Shown: positions 27,395 to 35,722 of the stretch, piece by piece
Layout of the letters: every line of letters starts with the position of its first letter
How positions within the stretch are numbered: position 1 is the stretch's first letter
From: Dyella_B jejuensis
GTDB taxonomy: Bacteria; Pseudomonadota; Gammaproteobacteria; Xanthomonadales; Rhodanobacteraceae
Reading direction: 5' to 3'
Assembly (NCBI RefSeq): GCF_044904675.1
Contig: NZ_JADIKJ010000003.1
Span: 174,855 to 238,854, forward strand
Length of the DNA: 64,000 nucleotides
Made by a program: the position numbers and the translations under genes
Notes under the pieces: generated by a model
Told to the model about the DNA's origin: nothing
What the model saw: the letters and a program-made list of their open reading frames with translations, nothing else
The model's database searches: none

Positions 27395-28435
27395 ATGAAC
27401 GAACAGCATTTCCTTGGCTGGGCTGAGCAGATGTCGACCGGGTTGGCGGTGGTCGATGGGCGGTTGCGGGTGGAATGGATCAATCCGGCGCTGGCGGAAC
27501 TGCTGGGTCTCGGGTTACGGCACGCACTGGGTTTGCCGTTGGCGGGATTGCTGCAGGATGCGGGGGTGGCGGAGCAGGCGGTGCGCAGCCTGGCCGAGCA
27601 GCGCTCGGTGCAGTGTCGAGACGTGGTGCTGCCTGGGACTGGGCACGGGCAGCGGGTGGATGTGGCGCTGCAGCCGCTGGATCCGGGCCGTTTGTTGGTG
27701 GAGGTGCATGCGCTGGCGGAATCCGCACCGGCGGCCTCGCCGCTGTCGGCGACCTTGCGCGGCTTTGCACACGAGGTGAAAAACCCGCTGGCGGGTTTGC
27801 GCGGCGCGGCGCAGTTGCTGCAACGGCGGCTGGATGACGTGGACATGCAGGCATTGGCGGGCATGGTGATCGCCGAGGCGGACCGGCTTGCGGCCTTGGC
27901 GAATCGCCTGTTGCGCCATGATGGCGCGCCGCAGCTGGGAGCGGTAAATCTGCACCAATTGCTGGAACGGCTGAGCGAACTGATCCAGTCGGAAGCGTCG
28001 CCGCCGCGTCTGCGGCATGACTACGATCCGAGCCTGCCGGATATGCACGGCGATGCCGATCGCTTGCTGCAAGTGATGCTTAACCTCGCGCGCAATGCGA
28101 TCGAGGCGGGAGCGACGACGCTTACCTTGCGCAGTCGCGTCGAGCATGGCGTGCGCGTGGGCGAGCGCATGTTTCGCAGTGCCTTGCGCTTGGATGTGAT
28201 CGACGATGGCCCCGGCGTGCCGGCCGCGTTGCGCGATACATTGTTCGAACCGCTGGTCTCGGGCCGCGCCGATGGCACCGGGCTGGGATTGGCTTTGTCG
28301 CGCGAAATCGCGCATGAGCATGGCGGTGAGTTGCGCTACGCCAGCCGACCTGGCGAGACCGTGTTTTCCCTCTATCTTCCGTTGCCACCGCGCGCAGGTG
28401 CGGCGATAACCCCGGCTGGACATGCCCATGGCTAA
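27395..28435 (+). CDS. glnL: Nitrogen regulation sensor kinase NtrB
   Basis: 346 aa soluble two-component kinase controlling nitrogen assimilation. An N-terminal PAS domain (GLAVVDGRLRVEWINPALAE) precedes HisKA with H126 (GFAHEVKNPLAGLRGAAQLL). The HATPase shows LNLARNAIEAGA, DDGPGVPAALRD and GTGLGLALSREIAHEHGG. It phosphorylates the NtrC protein encoded immediately downstream, whose start overlaps its stop. In the known system it responds to PII; glnA and glnB are not in the window. An upstream ribosome site is weak. Confidence 0.92.
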   Translation: MNEQHFLGWAEQMSTGLAVVDGRLRVEWINPALAELLGLGLRHALGLPLAGLLQDAGVAEQAVRSLAEQRSVQCRDVVLPGTGHGQRVDVALQPLDPGRLLVEVHALAESAPAASPLSATLRGFAHEVKNPLAGLRGAAQLLQRRLDDVDMQALAGMVIAEADRLAALANRLLRHDGAPQLGAVNLHQLLERLSELIQSEASPPRLRHDYDPSLPDMHGDADRLLQVMLNLARNAIEAGATTLTLRSRVEHGVRVGERMFRSALRLDVIDDGPGVPAALRDTLFEPLVSGRADGTGLGLALSREIAHEHGGELRYASRPGETVFSLYLPLPPRAGAAITPAGHAHG

Positions 28436-29822
28436 ACATTCCGAAACCTCCGGGATCTGGATCGTCGATGACGATCGCGGCGTGCGTTTCGTATTGGCCG
28501 AAGCGCTGCGCGATGCCGGATGGCACGTGCGCGAATTCGAAGAGACCGCCGGTGTGCGTAAGGCTTTGCGTGACGCGACGCCCGCATTGCTGGTTACCGA
28601 TGTACGCATGCCGGGCGAAGGCGGCCTCGTGTTGCTGGAGGAATTGCGCGCTCGGCAGATCGGCCCGGTCATCGTCATGAGCGCCTATACCGATGTGGCG
28701 ACCACGGCGGCAGCTTATCGGGCCGGTGCGGTCGACTACCTCGCCAAGCCTTTCGACCTGGACCAGGCATTGGCCGCGGTGCAACGTGCCCTGGCCGAGG
28801 CAGCGCACCCTGAGCCGATTTCCCCGGCGCCGCTGGCCCCCGCGCATGCGCTGCTTGGCGAAAGCGCGCCGATGCGCGAAGTCTTCCGCTTGATCGGTCG
28901 CATCGCCGCCAGCGATCTCAACGTGCTGGTGACGGGAGAAACGGGAACCGGCAAGGAGCTGGTGGCGCGTGCGCTGCATGAAGAAAGCGCGCGCCGCAAC
29001 AAGCCGTTCGTGGCCTTGAATACGGCGGCGATTCCCAGCGAACTGCTCGAAAGCGAATTATTTGGCCATGAAGCTGGCGCATTTACCGGCGCGACCCGGC
29101 GTGTGGCCGGACGCTTCGAGCAGGCCGAGGGTGGCACGCTGTTCCTGGACGAGATCGGCGACATGCCGTTGATCTTGCAGACGCGCCTGCTGCGCGTGCT
29201 GGCGGGTGGCGAGTTCTATCGCGTGGGTGGACGCGAATTGATCCGCTGTCATGTGCGGATCGTCGCGGCCACGCATCAGGATCTGGATGCGCGCGTCGCG
29301 GCAGGGTTATTTCGCGCCGACCTCAAGCATCGGCTTGACGTAGTGCGTATCGAATTGCCGCCGTTACGGCAGCGACGTGCCGACATCCCGCTGCTGGCGC
29401 AGCACTTCCTCGCTAATGCGGCGCAGGAGCTGAAGCTTCCGCCCAAGCGCTTTTCCAAGGCGGCGCTGAAGGCGATCGCACAGCGCGATTTTCCCGGCAA
29501 CGTGCGCGAACTGGAGAATCTTTGCCGGCGTGTGGCGGTCATCGCTTCGGGCAACGAAATCCTGCCTGCCGATCTGGGCAAGTCCACGCAGGCGCCGCGC
29601 GGCGACTGGACCGATGCGCTGCGCGATTGGGCGGACCGCGCGCTTGAGCTTGGCGAGGCGGAGATCCATGCGCGCGCGCGCGAGGCGTTCGATCGCGTGC
29701 TGCTGGAAGCCGCGCTGGCGGCGAACGAGGGTCATCGCCAGCATGCGGCGGCGGCGCTGGGGGTCGGGCGCAATACCTTGACGCGGAAATTGGGAACGTC
29801 GCGCCCGCGACGCAAATCATAA
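28422..29822 (+). CDS. glnG: Nitrogen regulator NtrC (sigma-54 activator)
   Basis: 466 aa response regulator. The receiver has D60 (LLVTDVRMPGEGG). The AAA+ sigma-54 interaction domain has Walker A GETGTGKE (about 172-179), the GAFTGA loop (219-224) and GGTLFLDEIGDMP. A C-terminal Fis-type helix-turn-helix follows (HRQHAAAALGVGRNTLTRKL). Phosphorylated by NtrB, it oligomerises and activates sigma-54 promoters of nitrogen-scavenging genes. The first ATG at 28422 overlaps ntrB by 14 bases; a second ATG at 28428 is possible. The GNAT gene follows after 12 bases. Confidence 0.93.
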   Translation: MPMAKHSETSGIWIVDDDRGVRFVLAEALRDAGWHVREFEETAGVRKALRDATPALLVTDVRMPGEGGLVLLEELRARQIGPVIVMSAYTDVATTAAAYRAGAVDYLAKPFDLDQALAAVQRALAEAAHPEPISPAPLAPAHALLGESAPMREVFRLIGRIAASDLNVLVTGETGTGKELVARALHEESARRNKPFVALNTAAIPSELLESELFGHEAGAFTGATRRVAGRFEQAEGGTLFLDEIGDMPLILQTRLLRVLAGGEFYRVGGRELIRCHVRIVAATHQDLDARVAAGLFRADLKHRLDVVRIELPPLRQRRADIPLLAQHFLANAAQELKLPPKRFSKAALKAIAQRDFPGNVRELENLCRRVAVIASGNEILPADLGKSTQAPRGDWTDALRDWADRALELGEAEIHARAREAFDRVLLEAALAANEGHRQHAAAALGVGRNTLTRKLGTSRPRRKS

Positions 29823-29834
29823 GAGGAAACAACT

Positions 29835-30287
29835 ATGCCGACCGTGACGGTTCGCCCCGCCAGGCGCGAAGATATTGCCGCCATCGCCGAATGGAATGCG
29901 GCGATGGCGTGGGAGACAGAGCACAAACGCCTCGATCTGGAGGTGCTGCTGCGCGGGGTGGGCGCGGTATTCGACGAGCCGCGCCGAGGCTTCTACAGGA
30001 TCGCCGAACGGGACGGCTGCGCGGTGGGTTGCTTATTGGTGACCTACGAATGGAGCGATTGGCGCAACGGCGATTTCTGGTGGATTCAAAGCGTTTATGT
30101 CGCGCCGCAGGCGCGCCGAGGCGGCGTCTTTCGCAGCCTCTACCGCGATGTTGCGCAGCGGGCGAAGGATGCGGGTGCGGTGGGCTTGCGGCTGTACGTA
30201 GAAACTGAAAACCGTCGCGCACAAGCAACGTATCGGGGACTGGGCATGGAACAGTGCCACTATTTCCTGTACGAGCAACTGCTTTAG
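29835..30287 (+). CDS. GNAT-family N-acetyltransferase
   Basis: 150 aa single GNAT domain. It shows VRPARREDIAAIAEWNAAMA, the core strand WWIQSVYVAPQARRGGVFRS (acetyl-CoA pyrophosphate loop, variant RRGGVF), and the C-terminal pattern VETENRRAQATYRGLGM. It transfers an acetyl group from acetyl-CoA to an unknown amine. AAGAGGAAAC precedes the ATG, and it sits 12 bases after ntrC, so it is probably co-transcribed. Confidence 0.88.
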   Translation: MPTVTVRPARREDIAAIAEWNAAMAWETEHKRLDLEVLLRGVGAVFDEPRRGFYRIAERDGCAVGCLLVTYEWSDWRNGDFWWIQSVYVAPQARRGGVFRSLYRDVAQRAKDAGAVGLRLYVETENRRAQATYRGLGMEQCHYFLYEQLL

Positions 30288-30301
30288 CAGCGGCGAGGCG
30301 C

Positions 30302-30328
30302 CGCGCGGGCGAAGCTTGCGCGCTTTTT
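30302..30328 (+). terminator. Possible intrinsic terminator
   Basis: GCGCG and CGCGC arms enclose an imperfect inner stem, followed by TTTTT at 30324-30328. It lies between the convergent GNAT and GGDEF-EAL genes. The stem has mismatches, so strength is uncertain. Confidence 0.45.
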
Positions 30329-30351
30329 CCGGGCGAGGAAGCGCATAGCGA

Positions 30352-32835
30352 TCAGGCAGCCTGTCCGGCAAGCCGCTGCTGGAATACGTCGGCAGGCATG
30401 GGCGCGCCGAACAGGAAACCCTGCATTTGCGAGCAGCCGGCTTCGCGCAGGAAACGACTTTGCGCTTCGGTCTCCACGCCTTCGGCGATCACCTCCTTGT
30501 TGAGACTGCGCGCCATGGCGATGATCGCGCCGGTAATCGCAGCGGTTTCGGCATCCTGCGTCACGTCGCGAACGAAGGCGCGATCGATCTTCAGCGCATC
30601 GACCGGAAAATGCTTGAGGTAGGAAAGGCTGCTGTAGCCGGTGCCGAAATCGTCGAGCGAGAGACGCACGCCGCGCTGGCGGATGCGCCGCAGCAAGCGG
30701 ATGCTGCCATCGCCGCCGGTCATCATGGTGCGTTCGGTCAATTCGAGTTCGAGCAGGCTGGGATCGAGGCCGGTTTCGTTGAGGATGCCATCAAGGCGTT
30801 CGTAGAAGCCGGCATATTGGAACTGCAGCGGTGAGACGTTGACCGACAGGGGAATCGGGCGTCCTTCGCGCTGCCACGCACGCCCCTGCAGGCAGGCCTC
30901 GCGCAGGGCCCAGGTGCCGATCGAGACGATAAGACCCGTATCTTCGGCCACTGGAATGAACTGGTCCGGTGCGAACAGGTCCTGTCCGTCCACTTGCAGC
31001 CGCAGCAGTGCCTCTGCGCCGACGATATGGCCCAGTCGCGCATCGACCTTCGGCTGGTATTGCAGTGAAAGTTCGTTATGCGCCAAGGCATGCCTGAGCA
31101 CGTTCTCGATCCGCTGGCTGGCGGCGGAGCGCTGGCTCATTTCTGGCGCGTAGAAACGGTAGCCGTGGCGGCCCTGGGTTTTCACTTCATACATCGCCGC
31201 GTCGGCGCTGCGTACCAGGGCATCCGGCTCGGTCGCGTCACGCGGAAACAGGCTGATGCCGATGCTGGCGCGGATGTCGAGCGGCGGCAGGTGCGACACG
31301 TGCGTTTGCGTGCAGGCATCCAGCAGTTTCTGCGCAAAGCCGGCGGCATCGTCGGCATCGTCGACACGGGGAAGCAGCACCACGAATTCATCGCCGTTGT
31401 AGCGAAAGGCCAAGTCTTCGCTTTCGCGCAGCGCGCCACGGATCTGCTGGGCCACTGCCTGCAGTACCTGGTCGCCCACGCCATGGCCAAGCGTGTCGTT
31501 GATGCGCCGGAAGTGGTCCAGGTCCAGATACAGCAGTGCGCATTGGCGGTGGCGCTGGATGGCCATCGCCGTGGCCTGCTCGATGCGCGCGTACAGCAAG
31601 CTGCGGTTGGGCAAGCCAGTGAGCGTGTCGTGCTGCGCCAGCTGGATCATCTTCAGCGCCAGCGTGCGGTTCTCGCTGATGTCGTGGCACACCAGCACGC
31701 CGCCGGTGACGTTGCCGGCGTGATCGTGGATCAGTGCGGCGGAATTTTCGATTGGCGTTTCGAAGCCGTTGCGGTGGAGCAGGATGGCGCGGCCGCTGAA
31801 GTCGACCATCGCATTGCGCCGCATCGCCTGGCGCAACGGATTGTCCAGCGGCTGCCGGTTATTGATATCGCGGATGCGGAACACGTCGTCCAGCGGACAG
31901 CCTTTCGCGTCGGCATTGCCCCAGCCGGTCATGGCCTCGGCGATCGGATTGAGCGAGGTAATGTTGAGTGCGACATCGGTCGTGATCACCGCATCGCCGA
32001 TCGAATTGAGGGTTACCTCGGCCAGCTGGCGCTCGCGGAACAGTGCTTCTTCGTAATGCTTGCGCTTGGTGATGTCCTGCACCTGGCTGACCAGGTAGTT
32101 CAGCTGGCCGGCGTCGCTGCGCACCTGGGACACGCTCAGTTGCACGTACACGACATGGCCGTCGCGATGGAGGTAGCGCTTTTCGGTCTGGAAGGCCTCA
32201 CGCTTGCCATGGCTGATCTGCGCGGACAGCGCCTCGTTCAGCGCGATGTCGTCCGGATGGGTCACATCGCGCCAGTTCATGGTGCGCATCTGTGCTTCGC
32301 TGAAGCCGAGCATCTCGCACAATGCGGCATTGACGCGCTGGTAGCGGCCGTTCGGAAGCACCAGCGCCATGCCGACTGCTGCGTGCTGGAACGCTTGCGA
32401 AAAGCGCTGTTCGCTTTCGCGCAGCTGCTCTTCCAGGGCGTGCCGTTCGGTGATGTCGGTAAAGACGGTCAGCACGCCGCGCAGCGTGCCGTGCTCGTCG
32501 TGATCCGGCGTGAAGCTGCCGTGTACATAACGGTGCTCGGGCTGGCTGAAAAGTTCGCCTTCGTAGCTGGATGCTTGCCCGCCCAGTGCCTGCAGCAGCG
32601 CGGCGCGCACGCGCAGGTAGCTTTCCGGATCCAGCACTTCGCTGACCAGCCGGCCCGTCATGGTGCCCGGGTCGACGTCGAACCAGTTGCGGTGGGCTTC
32701 ATTGGCGAAGACGAAGCGCTCGTCTGGGTCGATGAACGTGATCAATGCTGGCACCCGCTGCACGACATGCGTAAGCAAGTCCGCTCCCGTGAGGGACTGC
32801 GGAGCGCCTTCGATGGGGTGCGTCACCTGCGTCAT
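30352..32835 (-). CDS. PAS-GGDEF-EAL protein, likely c-di-GMP phosphodiesterase
   Basis: 827 aa with no membrane segments. Three PAS domains (about 20-135, 150-265 and 270-390), the second with the PAC motif YLHRDGHVVYVQLS, precede GGDEF (400-560) and EAL (575-825). The GGDEF signature is N480-G-D-E-F (RYNGDEF), with the first Gly replaced, and the inhibitory RxxD site is not in register. The EAL domain keeps E608-A-L, NVSPLQF, ELTER, LDDFGTGYSSLSYL, KIDRAFV and VIAEGVET. It therefore probably degrades c-di-GMP, with the GGDEF as a regulatory module. I prefer the ATG at 32835; an ATG 33 bases upstream is possible and neither has a good ribosome site. Confidence 0.9.
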   Translation of the reverse strand: MTQVTHPIEGAPQSLTGADLLTHVVQRVPALITFIDPDERFVFANEAHRNWFDVDPGTMTGRLVSEVLDPESYLRVRAALLQALGGQASSYEGELFSQPEHRYVHGSFTPDHDEHGTLRGVLTVFTDITERHALEEQLRESEQRFSQAFQHAAVGMALVLPNGRYQRVNAALCEMLGFSEAQMRTMNWRDVTHPDDIALNEALSAQISHGKREAFQTEKRYLHRDGHVVYVQLSVSQVRSDAGQLNYLVSQVQDITKRKHYEEALFRERQLAEVTLNSIGDAVITTDVALNITSLNPIAEAMTGWGNADAKGCPLDDVFRIRDINNRQPLDNPLRQAMRRNAMVDFSGRAILLHRNGFETPIENSAALIHDHAGNVTGGVLVCHDISENRTLALKMIQLAQHDTLTGLPNRSLLYARIEQATAMAIQRHRQCALLYLDLDHFRRINDTLGHGVGDQVLQAVAQQIRGALRESEDLAFRYNGDEFVVLLPRVDDADDAAGFAQKLLDACTQTHVSHLPPLDIRASIGISLFPRDATEPDALVRSADAAMYEVKTQGRHGYRFYAPEMSQRSAASQRIENVLRHALAHNELSLQYQPKVDARLGHIVGAEALLRLQVDGQDLFAPDQFIPVAEDTGLIVSIGTWALREACLQGRAWQREGRPIPLSVNVSPLQFQYAGFYERLDGILNETGLDPSLLELELTERTMMTGGDGSIRLLRRIRQRGVRLSLDDFGTGYSSLSYLKHFPVDALKIDRAFVRDVTQDAETAAITGAIIAMARSLNKEVIAEGVETEAQSRFLREAGCSQMQGFLFGAPMPADVFQQRLAGQAA

Positions 32836-32928
32836 GCGGTTCCGGTTCGAACAGTGTGGGTACATCATGCGCCGGACGGCACCGGAATTGCATCATGCCG
32901 GCCGCGCGACCGGCTAAAACCGACCGGA

Positions 32929-34110
32929 TCAATGCAGGGCGGTAGCCGGGGCGCTCAGGGAGCCGCTTTCGTCCAGCACGATCCGGCCCAATGCATGCAA
33001 GTCGGAAGAGGCGCCGAAACGGTTGGAAAACGCCGCGATCAGCGGGCCGAGCGCGGCCGGCCGCAGGGGATAGGCATGCGCCAGCACACGTGCGCGGCCG
33101 GCGTGGCCGCGCTGCGCCACCGTGACCGCAACGATGCCCAGGCCGGCCGCTTCATGCGCAAACAGGGTGGGCGCTTCATAAGTGGCATCGGCGACCGCCA
33201 CCGTTTCGGCGAGCCAGCCGTCTCCATGCGCGGGGTCGATGCCGGCAGTGGCGTCAAGCACAAGCGCTAGCCCATGCGCGTGCAGCAGGGCGGCGTACTG
33301 GCGCAACTCGAACATGGCGCCCGCGAAGGCATGGCCGCGCTCGGCGGCATCGCCGGTCTGCGCGGCCAGCCATTGCGCCGGCGACTGGATCCAGACCGCG
33401 CCTGCGGTATAGCGCAAGGCCAATCCGCGTGCGCTGAGCGCGGTTTCCTCGCGATAGGGCGTGAGCAAGGCCGCTTCCAGCAGTTGCCAAAGCGGTGCGA
33501 GGTTGACGTTCTCGTATTGCACGCAGGTAAGGGCGAGCAGGTCGTTGCGGCTGAGGTAACGGGCGTGTTCAAGGCGAATGCCGAGCGTGCGCATCAGCCA
33601 GTCCGCGGTGTGTGCGCCGGCTTCGCCGCGACCGACCAGCTCCACTTCCAGTTGTCCGGCCAATTCATCGGCGATGCTGTCGGGTGCCAGCACGCTCAGC
33701 GGCAGCAGGCGCATCGGGCCATCGGCATAGGTGGGATCGGGTTCCAGCGGCTGGGCCGGCATGCGGTTTGCGTGGCTGCCGAAGGCTACGACGTTTTCGA
33801 GCTGTCCGCGCGGAACGCGGCGCGCCAGTTCGTCCAGGGTGGCCCATACCGGAAAGCCCGGGCGCAGCAGTTCGACCGCATCGAACAATGCGCCCGCCAG
33901 AGCCAGCCTGGCCTGCGCCACCTGGGGCACCAGCGCATGCAGGTCCTGCGCGATCAGTGCGGCCAGTTCGGCGGCTTCGTCACGCTCAAGGCTCAGTCGC
34001 AATGGGGACCCGCCGGGGGAGAGTTCCAGTGCCAGGACAATGGGCAGGGCTTGCAGCGGGCCGGCTTCCACGCGGTGATTCCAACTCGGGTAGGGCGGCA
34101 AGTCTAACAT
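32929..34110 (-). CDS. Conserved hypothetical protein (unknown family)
   Basis: 393 aa, Ala/Leu-rich, soluble, no signal peptide. It has mixed alpha/beta character (LPIVLALELSPGGSPLRLSL near the N-terminus; LENVVAFGSHANRMPAQPLE; LALRYTAGAVWIQSPAQWLA; LGIVAVTVAQRGHAG). I do not recognise the family. It is unlike any catalytic family by motif. The ATG at 34110 is chosen over TTG at 34128. It faces away from the thiolase gene across an 86-base gap that must hold both promoters. Codon use and length argue strongly that it is real. Confidence 0.75.
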   Translation of the reverse strand: MLDLPPYPSWNHRVEAGPLQALPIVLALELSPGGSPLRLSLERDEAAELAALIAQDLHALVPQVAQARLALAGALFDAVELLRPGFPVWATLDELARRVPRGQLENVVAFGSHANRMPAQPLEPDPTYADGPMRLLPLSVLAPDSIADELAGQLEVELVGRGEAGAHTADWLMRTLGIRLEHARYLSRNDLLALTCVQYENVNLAPLWQLLEAALLTPYREETALSARGLALRYTAGAVWIQSPAQWLAAQTGDAAERGHAFAGAMFELRQYAALLHAHGLALVLDATAGIDPAHGDGWLAETVAVADATYEAPTLFAHEAAGLGIVAVTVAQRGHAGRARVLAHAYPLRPAALGPLIAAFSNRFGASSDLHALGRIVLDESGSLSAPATALH

Positions 34111-34196
34111 TCGCTGATTGACGGCCAATTCGGGCTTTCAAGCCGGCACCGAGCGGGTTAGCCTTGCCTGATCGGTCGTATCTGGACAGTGAGGCT

Positions 34197-35480
34197 ATGG
34201 AAAACACGCAGCAGCGCGTCGGAGTCATCGGCGGCGTGCGCATCCCGTTCTGCCGCAATAACACTGCGTATGCGGACGTGGGCAACTTCGGCATGTCGGT
34301 GAAGGTGCTCGGTGCGCTGGTCGAGCGTTTCGGGCTGCACGGCGTGGAGCTGGGCGAAGTGGCGATGGGGGCGGTGATCAGGCACTCCTCCGAATGGAAC
34401 CTCGCGCGCGAGGCGCTGCTCAGTTCCGGCCTGGCCCCGACCACGCCGGGCATCACCACCGCCCGTGCCTGCGGTACCTCGCTGGACAATGCCATCATCA
34501 TCGCCAACAAGATCGCCACGGGGCAGATCGAGGCTGGCATTGCCGGCGGCTCGGATACCACCAGCGACGTGCCGATCGTTTACAGCCAGCGCCTGCGCAA
34601 GCGTTTGCTGGCAGTGAATCGCGCCAAGACGCCGATGGAAAAGCTGAAGACCGCCGTGCGCGGTTTTTCCTTGAGCGAGTTGAAACCTTCCTTTCCGGGC
34701 GTGGCCGAACCGCGCACCGGCATGTCGATGGGCGATCACTGCGAAAAAATGGCCCGCGAATGGCATATCGGGCGCGAAGAGCAGGATCGGCTGGCGCTGC
34801 ACAGCCACCATAAGCTGGCCGCCGCGTATGACACGGGATTTTTCGACGATCTGGTGGTGCCGTTTCGCGGCCTCAAGCGCGACGGCTTCCTGCGCCCCGA
34901 GACCACCATGGAAAAGCTGGCTTCGCTCAAGCCGGCGTTCGACAAGACCTCCGGCCTGGGCACGCTCACCGCGGGCAATTCCACCGGCCTGTCCGATGGC
35001 GCCGCGGCGGTGCTGCTGGCGAATGAGGCATGGGCGGCGAAGCGCGGCTTGAAGATCCAGGCTTATTTGCGCGATGCCGAGGTATCGGCCGTCGATTTCG
35101 TGCACGGCGAGGGTTTGTTGATGGCGCCGACGGTGGCGGTGCCGCGCATGCTGGCGCGCCATGGCCTCGCTTTGCAGGATTTCGACTTCTACGAAATTCA
35201 CGAAGCCTTCGCGGCGCAGGTCTTGTGTACGCTGCGCGCATGGGAATCGCCGGAGTACTGCAAGCAGCGGCTCGGCCGCGATGTGCCGCTGGGCAGCATC
35301 GACCCGGCCCGGCTCAATGTGCACGGCTCCAGCCTGGCGGTAGGCCATCCGTTCGCCGCTACCGGTGCGCGCATCATCGCCACGCTGGCGAAATTGCTGG
35401 AACACAAAGGCGCGGGCCGCGGCTTGATTTCCATCTGTACCGCCGGTGGCATGGGTGTCACGGCCATCGTCGAACGGTAA
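34197..35480 (+). CDS. Acetyl-CoA C-acyltransferase (FadI-like thiolase)
   Basis: 427 aa thiolase. The acyl-accepting cysteine is C92 (TTARACGTSLDNAI). The base residues are H384 (VGHPFAATGARI) and C414 (SICTAGGMG), with the YEIHEAFAAQ motif. Length and local sequence (MGDHCEKMAREW; LTAGNSTGLSDGAAA) resemble FadI more than acetoacetyl-CoA thiolases. It catalyses thiolytic cleavage of 3-ketoacyl-CoA in beta-oxidation, or the reverse condensation. No fadJ-like gene is adjacent, which is unusual for FadI. The start was chosen on GAGG upstream; the frame is open 11 codons further. Confidence 0.9.
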   Translation: MENTQQRVGVIGGVRIPFCRNNTAYADVGNFGMSVKVLGALVERFGLHGVELGEVAMGAVIRHSSEWNLAREALLSSGLAPTTPGITTARACGTSLDNAIIIANKIATGQIEAGIAGGSDTTSDVPIVYSQRLRKRLLAVNRAKTPMEKLKTAVRGFSLSELKPSFPGVAEPRTGMSMGDHCEKMAREWHIGREEQDRLALHSHHKLAAAYDTGFFDDLVVPFRGLKRDGFLRPETTMEKLASLKPAFDKTSGLGTLTAGNSTGLSDGAAAVLLANEAWAAKRGLKIQAYLRDAEVSAVDFVHGEGLLMAPTVAVPRMLARHGLALQDFDFYEIHEAFAAQVLCTLRAWESPEYCKQRLGRDVPLGSIDPARLNVHGSSLAVGHPFAATGARIIATLAKLLEHKGAGRGLISICTAGGMGVTAIVER

Positions 35481-35525
35481 ATGCGTTAGCGCGATCACCT
35501 TGGTTCAGCGCTACCGCCGCACCCC

Positions 35526-35722
35526 AGGGATGCTCTGATCAATGCTACGCAGGCGTCACCAGCTCTGTCTGTTCGCAGACCATAGGTTCGTCGGCGCACG
35601 CGGGGAGGGTGCATGGATGTACCCGGCTTTGAGGAGCGAGGAAGGCAGACTGGCCGTCTGTCGAGACGACGAGCCTTCTGGTCATCATGCCGCCTGCGTA
35701 GCATTGATATCAGAGCATCCCT
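35526..35722. mobile_element. Candidate MITE-like element with ~30-bp inverted ends
   Basis: Bases 35526-35555 recur inverted at 35691-35722, identical except for a 2-base insertion. The interior (about 135 bases) contains further hairpins, one at 35609-35626 and one at 35646-35660, and no credible gene. The right end overlaps the stop codon of the phospholipase gene by two bases. I see no target-site duplication. It may be a small non-autonomous transposon, a repetitive palindromic element, or a structured terminator for the convergent genes. I found no second copy in this window. Confidence 0.55.

Noticed and set aside
31078..33270. 730-codon plus-strand frame opposite the GGDEF-EAL gene
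   Set aside because: High-GC antisense shadow with no start signal; the minus-strand gene has clear domains.
34158..35498. 446-codon minus-strand frame opposite the thiolase
   Set aside because: Shadow of a thiolase with complete catalytic motifs.
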